NCBI GenBank assembly: GCA_937952235.1
Contig: CALFZM010000082.1
Coordinates: 37,261-101,260 of the forward strand
Length of the DNA: 64,000 nt
Source of the DNA: an uncultured Opitutia bacterium
GTDB taxonomy: Bacteria; Verrucomicrobiota; Verrucomicrobiia; Opitutales; Opitutaceae
Direction: 5' to 3'
Each line of letters opens with the position of its first letter. Within the stretch, counting starts at the first letter, position 1. A program made the position numbers and the translations under genes. The notes under the pieces were generated by a model, which saw only the letters and a program-made list of their open reading frames with translations, did not search any database and was not told the origin of the DNA. This document shows, piece after piece, positions 1 to 9,002 of this stretch.

Positions 1-1231
1 CGAGGACCTGCTGGCGCCAGGCCTCGATCTCGGGCGAGAGGGTAAGCTTGAGCCGCGCGTCGTTGAAGAGGGAGAAGATAAGGTACGGCGACAGCGGCGC
101 GCTCCCGTCGGCAGCGCCCTGCGTCTCCTCGACGTTCTTCTGCCAGGCCGCGTAGCTCTCCCAGCGATCCTGCGGCAGCGCCACGATGCCGAGGCTCGGC
201 AGGATCACGGGCTGGCCCCCGCGCTTGAGCAGCGCGTTCACCTCGCTGTCGGTCAGCAGCCGTTCCCCGGCGCGGAAGATCCAGCGCAGGTTCAGCCCCG
301 CATGCCCGGCTCCCCCGCCAGTCGATGGCGCCCGCTCCGCCACCGCCTCGATCTCGACCGTGCGGGTGCCCTTGAGGAGATTCGCCGACTTGTCGTCCAG
401 CTCGATGGTGAAGAGCTTGCGCCAGGCGGGCAGGACGGTCTTCAGGAAGTTCGGGATCTCGACCAGCGACTCCATCGTGTAGACCCCGGTGTCCTGGTGA
501 TAATGAAAGTGCGCCTTGCGCGCGTAGGCCGCGAGGCCGATGAGCTTGGCCCGTTCCGCCGAGGTGACGTGTGCCGCACCCGGTCCGTGGGCTTCCGGGC
601 CCAGCGCGGGATGCTTCGTCTTCTTGTCCGCCTCGATCCAAACGGACTGAAACGTGAGCCCGGACGTCCTGGTCTTGAATGCCAGCACCAGCGTGCGCGA
701 TCCGCTCGCGGCCGGGGCGGACGGCTGCCCGTGCCCTCCGTTGCCGTTCGTCGCGCCGTGACCGTTGCCGCCCTGCGGCGCCGCGGCCCGGGCCATCCCG
801 CCGCCGAAGGAGTGGCCGTTGCGCGCCGGCGACACGACCGCGCCGGCGGAGGCCGGCACGGAGATGCTGCCGGGCTTGGGCGCATCACCGGGCAGCGGCG
901 AGATTTCATCCGCCACGAGTTCCTCGATCTCGTGCAAACCCGCCACCGCCAGCGCGTGGGCGAGGTCCCGGTCGGTGGACGAGGACCGGACGCTCAATCC
1001 CTCGGCCGTCCATTCAATGACGGCATACTCGTCCTTCTTGTCCACCCGGCGATGCACGATCGCATCCTTGTCGGTGAGCTCCAGCTCGCGGACTTCGCCG
1101 CCGACGTAGATCTGCCGTCCCTGCTCCAGTTGCGCCGGGCTGAAGGCAGCCTCCCACTCTTCCTCGAGTTTGCCGAACCAGAACTCCAGCGAGTGGGGTG
1201 TATAGACACGCTTGGGGCCGTGCGACTGCAT
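1..1231 (-). CDS. Probable SNF2-type helicase, N-terminal part (cut by window edge)
   Basis: The first 410 codons of a leftward gene that runs off the window; the frame is open from an ATG at 1231 to base 2. Residues about 1-105 form an acidic/aromatic region (FWFGKLEEEWEAAF). This is followed by a Gly/Asn/Pro-rich linker with GNGH-like repeats (about 115-185). A second folded region then includes 'LRWIFRAGERLLTDSEV' and 'ILPSLGIVALPQDRW', which resembles the segment placed before the ATPase core in bacterial SNF2-like helicases (a rule-of-thumb match from memory, not a search). The Walker A and DEAH motifs would lie outside the window, so the helicase assignment is an inference. The protein should be cytoplasmic. 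No convincing Shine-Dalgarno precedes the start, and the 192-bp gap to waaA holds only a perfect 20-bp palindrome (1346-1365) without a T-run. Confidence 0.55.
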   Translation of the reverse strand, partial: MQSHGPKRVYTPHSLEFWFGKLEEEWEAAFSPAQLEQGRQIYVGGEVRELELTDKDAIVHRRVDKKDEYAVIEWTAEGLSVRSSSTDRDLAHALAVAGLHEIEELVADEISPLPGDAPKPGSISVPASAGAVVSPARNGHSFGGGMARAAAPQGGNGHGATNGNGGHGQPSAPAASGSRTLVLAFKTRTSGLTFQSVWIEADKKTKHPALGPEAHGPGAAHVTSAERAKLIGLAAYARKAHFHYHQDTGVYTMESLVEIPNFLKTVLPAWRKLFTIELDDKSANLLKGTRTVEIEAVAERAPSTGGGAGHAGLNLRWIFRAGERLLTDSEVNALLKRGGQPVILPSLGIVALPQDRWESYAAWQKNVEETQGAADGSAPLSPYLIFSLFNDARLKLTLSPEIEAWRQQVL

Positions 1232-1423
1232 CAATCTAAAAACGGCCACCGTAGAAACCGACCCAAGTGGTGCAACCTCGAATTTCATCCGTATTATCTG
1301 AACCGCAAAATCGCTCGCGTGGAACGAATCCCGGGATTTTTCGCCGGCGACGCCGCGGCGTCGCCACGCCCGGCGCGAAGGCGGGCGATACGTACGCGGG
1401 GCCGTCCCTCGGCTTGGACGCGG

Positions 1424-2740
1424 TCACGCGCGACCGGCCGCTGCGACCCGCCGGCCGGCCGGCAGCCGGGCGAGTTCCTCCCGGATGACGGCGAGCGTGC
1501 GCTCCACCGCGCCGGCATTTTCCGCCCGCCAGGCCGCGGCCGCCCGGGCCAGGCGGGCCCGGGCGGCGGGATCGCGGAGCAGCCCGGCCACCCGCGCCGA
1601 CAGGGCCGCCGGATCGGCCACGGTCTCGGCCGCGCCCCGGGCGAGCAGGTCCCGCGCAATCGGACGGAAGTTGCCCATGCCGGGTCCGAACAGGATCGGC
1701 TTCTCCAGCGCCGCGGCCTCCACCGGTGTCTGGCCCTCGGTGTGCGGCGCGAGGCTCTTGCCGACGTAGACGAGGTCGGCGAGCTGCGTGAAGTTCCGCA
1801 GCTCACCGGTGGTGTCGCCCACCGCGACATCGACCTCCCCGGCCGCCGCGCCACGCGAGCGGAGGTGATAGCGCAGGCCCGTGCCCGCGACCGCGCGCTC
1901 GACCTCTTCGCGGCGCTCCGCATGGCGCGGCACCAGCAGGAGCGACGCCGCGACGCCCTCGGCGCGCGCGTGCCGGAACGCCGCGAGCAGCGCCTCCTCC
2001 TCTCCCGGCCAGGTGGAGGAACCGAGCAGAACCAGCCCCTCCGGCAACCCGAGTTCGCGTCGAAGTCGCGCGCGCTCAGCCACGTCAAGGGGTGCGATCC
2101 GCACGTCGAGTTTCAGATTGCCCGTGGTCGTCATCCGCTCGCGTGGGAAGCCCAGCGCGGCAAAGCGCTCGGCGTCGTCGGCGGAACCGGGCAGCAGGCG
2201 AGTGATTCCCGCCCACAGCAGCCGGGCCGCACCCGGCCAACGCCGCAGCCGCGCGTGCGAGCGATCCGAGAGCCGGGCATTGATGTTGAGCACGGGCACG
2301 CCGCGCCGCGCTGCCTGGTGCAGGAACTCCGGCCAACGCTCGCCTTCCGTCAGGATGACCAGATCGGGGTCGATGCGCCGCCAGGCCCGCGCCGCGCACG
2401 GCCAGGCGTCGAGCGGAAAATACCCGATCCCCGTCGCCAGCGCGGCATAGCGTTCGCGCGCGAGGCGGTACCCGGTGCTCGTGGTCGTGGTGAGGTGGAT
2501 GTCCACTCCGTCCCGCCGCAACCCCTCGAGCAGCGGCGCGATCGCGAGCATTTCGCCCACGCTGACCGCCTGCAGCCACACGCGCGGGCGGCCGGGCGGG
2601 CGCGGCGGGAGCGCGGGGCCGCCGCCGAACCGCTGGCCGAAGTTCTCCCCGTAGCCGCCGCGCCGCCGCATCCGCCACAGGTAGGCGGGGGCCATCAGCA
2701 GCAGGGCGGGCAGGAAGAGAAGGCGGTAAACCCAGAGCAT
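1424..2740 (-). CDS. waaA: 3-deoxy-D-manno-octulosonic acid (Kdo) transferase
   Basis: 438 residues, close to the usual 420-430 for WaaA/KdtA. The enzyme transfers Kdo from CMP-Kdo to lipid A precursor at the inner membrane, an essential LPS core step. The start MLWVYRLLFLPALLLMAPAY is the N-terminal membrane anchor. It is followed by the GT-B N-domain with 'QAVSVGE' (the SVGE glutamate is the catalytic base in characterised WaaA; the usual His just before it is Gln here), 'ILTEGERWPEFL' and 'NINARLSDRS'. The C-domain has 'GSSTWPGEEEALL', 'LLLVPRHAERREEVERAV' and 'PHTEGQTPVEAAALEKPILF', the donor-binding region. It is divergent from the M16 peptidase gene (143 bp between starts). The family is clear. 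Its presence implies an LPS-bearing outer membrane. Confidence 0.93.
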   Translation of the reverse strand: MLWVYRLLFLPALLLMAPAYLWRMRRRGGYGENFGQRFGGGPALPPRPPGRPRVWLQAVSVGEMLAIAPLLEGLRRDGVDIHLTTTTSTGYRLARERYAALATGIGYFPLDAWPCAARAWRRIDPDLVILTEGERWPEFLHQAARRGVPVLNINARLSDRSHARLRRWPGAARLLWAGITRLLPGSADDAERFAALGFPRERMTTTGNLKLDVRIAPLDVAERARLRRELGLPEGLVLLGSSTWPGEEEALLAAFRHARAEGVAASLLLVPRHAERREEVERAVAGTGLRYHLRSRGAAAGEVDVAVGDTTGELRNFTQLADLVYVGKSLAPHTEGQTPVEAAALEKPILFGPGMGNFRPIARDLLARGAAETVADPAALSARVAGLLRDPAARARLARAAAAWRAENAGAVERTLAVIREELARLPAGRRVAAAGRA

Positions 2741-2883
2741 CGCGCGGTCCGACGTTTATGCGCCGGCGGCCGGCCGGAACGAAACCAAAATGTGTACGCC
2801 CCGCGCCGCTCCGACCGTCACTGCGGCCCGGCGGCTTTTCTTTTGCGACTTTTGGAGCTTACTGCGCGACTCATCCCGTTGCC

Positions 2884-5706
2884 ATGCGCCTTCTCCCCCT
2901 CTGGCTTGCCCTGGGCCTGCTCGCGTCGTCCGCCGCCGCGCCGATTCCGTTCCCCCACGAGGCGAGCGACCTCAAGATGGATCCCACCGCCACGTTCGGC
3001 ACGCTGCCGAACGGGCTGCGGTACGTCGTCCGCGCCAACCGCGAACCCAAGGACCGGGCCTCGCTCCGCCTCCTGGTCGAGGCCGGCGCCGTGCACGAGC
3101 GCGACGACCAGCAGGGCCTCGCGCACTTCCTCGAGCACATGGCTTTCAACGGCAGCAAACACTTCCCGCCGTCGTCCCTGATCGAGTTTTTCCAGCGGAT
3201 GGGCATGAGCTTCGGCGGCGACACCAACGCCAGCACGTCGTTCACCCGCACGCTCTACCTGCTCGAGCTGCCCAACACCCGGCCCGAGACGTTGGGCGAG
3301 GGCCTCAAGGTCCTGCGCGATTACACCGACGGCCTGCTGCTCGGCCCCGAGGAGATCGAACGCGAGCGGGGCATCATCCTCAGCGAGAAGCGCACGCGGG
3401 ACTCCGCCGGCTACCGCACGAGCCTGGCGACGCGCAACTTCCTGCTCCAGGGTTCGCTGTTCGCGCGGCGCGATCTGATCGGCCCGGAGAAGATCCTGCG
3501 CGAGGCCGGTCGCGAGCTGTTCCAGGATTTCTACGACGCCTGGTACCGGCCGGAATTGATGTCGGTCGTGATCGTCGGAGACATCGACGTGCCCGCCGTG
3601 GTGCGCCAGCTCGAGACCGCCTTCCGCGACCTGCAGCCCCGCGCGCCGGCCCGCCCGGCGCCGGATCTCGGCCGGGTGGCCGCGTTCTCGGGCGTGACCA
3701 CGTTTTACCACCACGAGGCCGAGGCGTCCGACACCGACGTCTCGATCATGACGATCACTCCCCATGCGCGCGAACCCGATACCGCCGCGAACCGGCTGAA
3801 ATACCTGCCGCGCCAGATCGCCCACGCCATCATCAACCGGCGGCTCTCGATCCTCGCCAAGCAGGAAGACGCGCCGTTTCGCGGCGGTGGCGCGGGGGCG
3901 GACGAGGCGTTCGGTTTCTACCGGCAGACGTCGATCGGCGTGACCTGCAAGGCGGAGCAGTGGAGCGAGGCGCTCGGCGTGGCCGAACAGGAGCTGCGCC
4001 GCGCCCTCGAACACGGCTTCCAACCGGCGGAGCTGCGCGAGGTGCTGGCCAACTACCGCAACAGCCTCGAGCAGGCGGTGAAGACCGCGGCCACGCGGCG
4101 CTCCGACAGCATCGCCGGCGAAATCGCGCAGGCGCTGCTCGACCGTGAGGTCTGGACCTCCCCGGCCGACGACCTGGCGCTCTACGGTCCGGCGCTCGAG
4201 CGCGTGACCGTGGAGGCCTGCCACGCCGCGTTGCGGGCGGCGTGGAGTCCCGCGCACCGCCTCGTGCTGGTGACCGGCAATGCGCGTCTGCCGGCCGGCG
4301 AGGCCGCGCAGGACGCGATCAGGGCGGCCTTCGAGAAGAGCCGCGCCGTGGCGGTCGCGCCGCCGGCCCGGGCCGATGAGGCGCCGTGGGGTTACGGCGA
4401 CTTCGGGCCGCCCGGCGAGGTGGCCCGCCGCGAATCGGTCCCCGACCTGGGCATCACGCTGCTCACGTTCGCGAATGGCGTCCGCCTCAACCTCAAGCCG
4501 ACCGATTTCGAGGCCAACCGCATCCGGGTCTCGGTCCGGATCGGCAGCGGCCAGCTCACCGAGCCGCGGGACCAGCCCGGCCTCGCCACGTATCTGAACC
4601 AGACCTACAACGAGGGCGGCCTGGGGCGGCACAGCGTGGACGACCTGCGCCGGCTCCTCGCCGGCCGCACCGTCGGCGCGAGCCTGGGCGCGGGCCAGGA
4701 CGCGTTTGTCGTCAACGGCATCACCAACCGCGAGGACCTGCTGCTGCAGCTCCAGCTCGCCACCGCGCGGATCACCGATCCGGGCTTCCGCCCGGAGGCG
4801 GCGCGGCAGGCGAAAAAGGCGCTCGATGAAGCCTACCTGAGTTTCGCGCACACCGCGGCGGGGCCGTTCAATCTCGAAGTCGCGCGCCTGCTCGCCAGCG
4901 GCGATCCGCGGTTCGGGCTGCCCCCCGAGGCGGTCATGGCGCGGCGCAACCTCGATGAGGTGAAGGCGTGGGTGCGGCCCGAATTGCAGCACGGCGCGGT
5001 CGAGGTGGCGATCGTCGGCGACTTCGAGCCGGAGGCGGCGATCGCCGCGGTGGCGCGAACGCTCGGCACCCTGCCGCCGCGCCGGCCGAAACCCGCGCTC
5101 GGAGCCGCGAAGGTGGTGGAGTTTCCCGCGGAGCCGTTCCAGCGGCACTATGAGATCCCGACCGAGATCCCCAAGGGCACGGTCGCGATCTACTGGCCGA
5201 CGACCGACAGCCTCGACGTCCGCCGCGGACGGCGGCTGAACCTGCTCGCCGAGGTGCTGAAGGACCGGCTGCGGGTGAAGGTGCGCGAGGAACTCGGCGA
5301 GGCCTACAACCCCGGCGTGGGCAGCGCGGCGAGCGACTTGTTTCCCGGTTACGGTTACCTGCAGTCGCTCGTCACCGTCGATCCGGCCAAGGCGGCGAAG
5401 CTCGTCGAGGTGATCACCTCGGTCGCCGCCGACCTCGCGGAGAAAGGCGTGACCGAGGAGGAACTCGAGCGGGCCAAGAAGCCCGTGCTCACCTCGCTGC
5501 GCGAGTCGTCCCGCAGCAACGCCTACTGGCTCGGCGCCGTGCTCGCGCGCGCCCAGGAGCGGCCGGAGGTGCTCGACTGGTGCCGCTCGCGCTACGCCGA
5601 CAACGAGGGAATCACCGCGGCCGAACTCAGCGCCCTGGCGAAACAGTACCTTCCCGCCACCCGCGCCAGCCGCGTGACGGTGGTGCCCAGGGCCGCGGCG
5701 CCCTGA
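2884..5706 (+). CDS. Periplasmic M16 (insulinase-type) zinc peptidase
   Basis: 940 residues from the ATG at 2884, chosen because it gives a classic signal peptide (MRLLPLWLALGLLASSAAA); the longer frame from 2758 adds an implausible leader. The N-half holds the inverted zinc motif HFLEH (about residues 81-85) and a downstream acidic ligand region ('ILSEKRTRDS'). The protein repeats the M16 fold four times (two M16 N-domains, two inactive M16_C-like domains), as in pitrilysin and the PqqL group; the second N-domain starts near 'GITLLTFANGVRLNLKPTDF' and lacks HxxEH. These enzymes degrade peptides inside a closed chamber. It is convergent with fabF across repeat copy A. Length and architecture match PqqL-like exported M16 enzymes. 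The substrate is unknown. Confidence 0.93.
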   Translation: MRLLPLWLALGLLASSAAAPIPFPHEASDLKMDPTATFGTLPNGLRYVVRANREPKDRASLRLLVEAGAVHERDDQQGLAHFLEHMAFNGSKHFPPSSLIEFFQRMGMSFGGDTNASTSFTRTLYLLELPNTRPETLGEGLKVLRDYTDGLLLGPEEIERERGIILSEKRTRDSAGYRTSLATRNFLLQGSLFARRDLIGPEKILREAGRELFQDFYDAWYRPELMSVVIVGDIDVPAVVRQLETAFRDLQPRAPARPAPDLGRVAAFSGVTTFYHHEAEASDTDVSIMTITPHAREPDTAANRLKYLPRQIAHAIINRRLSILAKQEDAPFRGGGAGADEAFGFYRQTSIGVTCKAEQWSEALGVAEQELRRALEHGFQPAELREVLANYRNSLEQAVKTAATRRSDSIAGEIAQALLDREVWTSPADDLALYGPALERVTVEACHAALRAAWSPAHRLVLVTGNARLPAGEAAQDAIRAAFEKSRAVAVAPPARADEAPWGYGDFGPPGEVARRESVPDLGITLLTFANGVRLNLKPTDFEANRIRVSVRIGSGQLTEPRDQPGLATYLNQTYNEGGLGRHSVDDLRRLLAGRTVGASLGAGQDAFVVNGITNREDLLLQLQLATARITDPGFRPEAARQAKKALDEAYLSFAHTAAGPFNLEVARLLASGDPRFGLPPEAVMARRNLDEVKAWVRPELQHGAVEVAIVGDFEPEAAIAAVARTLGTLPPRRPKPALGAAKVVEFPAEPFQRHYEIPTEIPKGTVAIYWPTTDSLDVRRGRRLNLLAEVLKDRLRVKVREELGEAYNPGVGSAASDLFPGYGYLQSLVTVDPAKAAKLVEVITSVAADLAEKGVTEEELERAKKPVLTSLRESSRSNAYWLGAVLARAQERPEVLDWCRSRYADNEGITAAELSALAKQYLPATRASRVTVVPRAAAP

Positions 5707-5781
5707 ACCGCCCGCGCTCCCGGCGCGACCGCCGCCCGCGCGGCTGACGGGCAGATGTGTTCGCCGGGCGCGAGCCAGGCA

Positions 5782-5856
5782 GGTGGAGCAGCGTGTCCCC
5801 ACGCTGCTGATCGAGGCGTATTCCCAACCAGCCGCCTGGGGACAGGCGGCTCCACC
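5782..5856. repeat. Palindromic element copy A (family 1)
   Basis: 75 bp bounded by GGTGGAGC and its inverse GCTCCACC. Inside are two independent hairpins: CAGCGTG-TCCC-CACGCTG on the left and GCCGCCTG-GGGA-CAGGCGGC on the right. It lies in the convergent gap between the M16 peptidase and fabF. See the other copies at 11945, 18199, 33778, 51606, 58029 and 61737. Confidence 0.9.
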
Positions 5857-5886
5857 TCCACGGCATGCGCCCGGCGCAGTCCGCCC

Positions 5887-7209
5887 TCAAACCCGCGCGA
5901 CCACGAGCGATGCGTTGGTGCCGCCGAAGCCGAAGCTGTTGGCGAGCGCGGCGCGGACCGGCTTGGCGACCGCCACGTTGGGCGTGACGTTGAGGCCGAG
6001 GTCCGCGACCGCGGGATCGAGATGGGCCAGGTTGATGGTCGGTGGCACCACGCCGTGGTGGATGGCCATGACTGCGGCGAACGCGCCCATCGCGCCGGCC
6101 GCGCCGAGAAGGTGTCCGGTCATCGACTTGACGCCGCTCACGTGCAGCGCGCCCTTGCTCGCCGCGAACACCTGCGCGATCGCCGCCGCCTCCTCGCCGT
6201 CGCCGCCGGGCGTCGACGTGGCATGCGCGGAGACGTAATCGATCTCCTCCGGCGCCATGCCGGCCCGGGCGAGCGCACGCTGCATCGAGCGGGCTGAGCC
6301 CTCCGCTCCGGGGGCGAGCGACGAAAGGTGGTACGCATCGGCCGTGGCCCCGTAACCGCGCAGCTCGGCGTAGATCCGCGCGCCGCGCCGGCGGGCGTGC
6401 TCCAGTTCCTCGAGCACGAACACCACCGCGCCCTCCGACAGCACGAAGCCGTCGCGGTCCCGGTCGTAAGGCCGCGAGGCCTGCGCCGGCGCGTCGTTGC
6501 GCGTCGACAGCGCGCGCATCTGCGCAAACGCGCCGATGGCGAGCGGGGTGACGGTCGACTCCGCGCCGCCGGCGAGCATGACGTCGGCGTCGTTGCGGCT
6601 GATCGCCGCGGCCGCCTCCCCGAGGGCATGCCCGCTGGTGGCGCAGGCCGACGCGACGCTCATGTTGGCGCCGCGGAAATCGAGCAGCAGGCTGACCTGG
6701 CCGGCGAGCAGGTTGGGCGCAATCTGGATGATGAAGAACGGCGAGATCTTCCGGAAGCCACCGGCCTTCCAGGTATCGTGCATCGCCTCCATTTCGGGCA
6801 GCCCGCCGAGGCCGACGCCCAGATTCACCCCCATGCGGTCGGGCGGCAGGCTGGCGCGGTGGTCGTCGAGCCCCGAGTCGGCGTAAGCCTCCACCGCCGC
6901 ACCCACCCCGAGGTGAGTGAAGCGACCGAATTTCTTCAGGTCCTTGGGACTCAGCGCCTGGGCCAGCGCCTCGCCCGCGCCCCCGCGAGGCCGAAGCGGC
7001 GACGCCAGCGGACGGGAGGGATCGAAATCCCGCCCCTCGCCCGCGATCCGGGCGGTGCAGCCGGTGGCATCGAAACGGGTGATGGGCCCGATCCCGCTGC
7101 GCCCGGCCGCGAGGGAAGCCCAGGTGGCCGGAGCCGAATTGCCGCAGGGCGTCACGGCGCCCACGCCGGTGATCACCACGCGCCGGAGGGAGGAAGGAGG
7201 GAGGGACAT
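5887..7209 (-). CDS. fabF: Beta-ketoacyl-ACP synthase II (KAS II, FabF-like)
   Basis: 440 residues from the ATG at 7209 (MSLPPSSLRRVVITGVGAVT), the usual FabF beginning; the frame continues upstream to 7359 but that leader is not family-like. It condenses malonyl-ACP with acyl-ACP in fatty-acid elongation, in the cytoplasm. The thiolase-fold triad is visible: Cys189 in 'SACATSGHALG', His329 in 'SAHATSTPGGD' and His366 in 'KSMTGHLLGAAG', with the closing 'NSFGFGGTNAS'. The residue after CAT is Ser where most FabF have Gly. No acpP, fabG or fabD lies beside it, so it may be a second KAS or serve a special lipid. It is divergent from the HIT gene (156 bp). Confidence 0.93.
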   Translation of the reverse strand: MSLPPSSLRRVVITGVGAVTPCGNSAPATWASLAAGRSGIGPITRFDATGCTARIAGEGRDFDPSRPLASPLRPRGGAGEALAQALSPKDLKKFGRFTHLGVGAAVEAYADSGLDDHRASLPPDRMGVNLGVGLGGLPEMEAMHDTWKAGGFRKISPFFIIQIAPNLLAGQVSLLLDFRGANMSVASACATSGHALGEAAAAISRNDADVMLAGGAESTVTPLAIGAFAQMRALSTRNDAPAQASRPYDRDRDGFVLSEGAVVFVLEELEHARRRGARIYAELRGYGATADAYHLSSLAPGAEGSARSMQRALARAGMAPEEIDYVSAHATSTPGGDGEEAAAIAQVFAASKGALHVSGVKSMTGHLLGAAGAMGAFAAVMAIHHGVVPPTINLAHLDPAVADLGLNVTPNVAVAKPVRAALANSFGFGGTNASLVVARV

Positions 7210-7365
7210 GCGAATCCCGACAAGGAACCGGCAACCGCACCGTGGGCAATTCCGGAGTTGGAACGGCGGCCGCCGTCGTGCGCGGGCTTTGACATTGCCC
7301 CCGGGCGGGCTTTTGCTCCGCCCCCTTCGCCACCGCCCGCCCGCCGCGCCTCCGCCCACCTATTC

Positions 7366-7875
7366 ATGTCGCAGCTTCACGCACACTGGCGAATGGAGTA
7401 CATCGAGGCGCCCCGCTATCCGGCGAAGATGACGCGGCCGTTCCTCGAGCTCCCGGCGCTGGGTGACGACCGGGCGGCGTTGATCGTGTATCGCTCCCCG
7501 CACAGCTACCTGATCCTGAACCGGTTTCCTTACAATCCGGGGCACCTCCTGGTCATTCCCTTCCGCGACGTGAAGGAACTGGAGCAACTGCGCGCCGCCG
7601 AGCGCGCCGACCTCTTCGACACCCTCATTTTCGGCCAGCAGGTGCTCGCGACCGCGCTCAAGCCGGAGGCCTTCAACGTAGGTTTCAACCTCGGCGCCGC
7701 CGTCGCGGGCGGAAGCATCGACCACCTGCACGGCCACATCGTGCCCCGTTGGAATGGGGACAACAACTTCATGCCGGTCCTCGCCCAGACCCGCATCCTG
7801 CCCCAGGCACTCGAGGCCACCTGGGAGAAACTGGCCGCCGCCGCGGAGGCTCTGCGCGCCCGGCCCGGACGCTGA
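7366..7875 (+). CDS. HIT-family nucleotide hydrolase / phosphorylase
   Basis: 169 residues from the ATG at 7366. HIT proteins cleave or transfer from nucleoside phosphates such as Ap4A or AMP derivatives. The histidine triad H120-L-H122-G-H124 ('SIDHLHGHIVPRW') is followed by 'DNNFMPVL', and the N-terminal strand 'LILNRFPYNPGHLLVIP' is the typical core; these features match the Ap4A phosphorylase-like branch (family knowledge). It is the first gene of a rightward run into phoH (48-bp gap). The exact substrate cannot be read from the sequence. Confidence 0.9.
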   Translation: MSQLHAHWRMEYIEAPRYPAKMTRPFLELPALGDDRAALIVYRSPHSYLILNRFPYNPGHLLVIPFRDVKELEQLRAAERADLFDTLIFGQQVLATALKPEAFNVGFNLGAAVAGGSIDHLHGHIVPRWNGDNNFMPVLAQTRILPQALEATWEKLAAAAEALRARPGR

Positions 7876-7923
7876 ACGGCCGCCACGTCCCCCCACGCCG
7901 ATCCCTTTCCGCCGCGCCCTGCC

Positions 7924-8913
<990 letters not shown>

Positions 8914-9002
8914 ACCCCGGATCGGGCGAACTTAGGCTTCGCTTCCGGAGGAAAAGCCCGTTTAGTGCCGGCGTTCGTTTCCGCGGCCTGCGCCCTTTTC
9001 CG

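Noticed and set aside
1346..1365. Perfect palindrome as terminator between waaA and the left-edge helicase gene
   Set aside because: No T-run follows on either strand; the loopless stem is a palindrome only.
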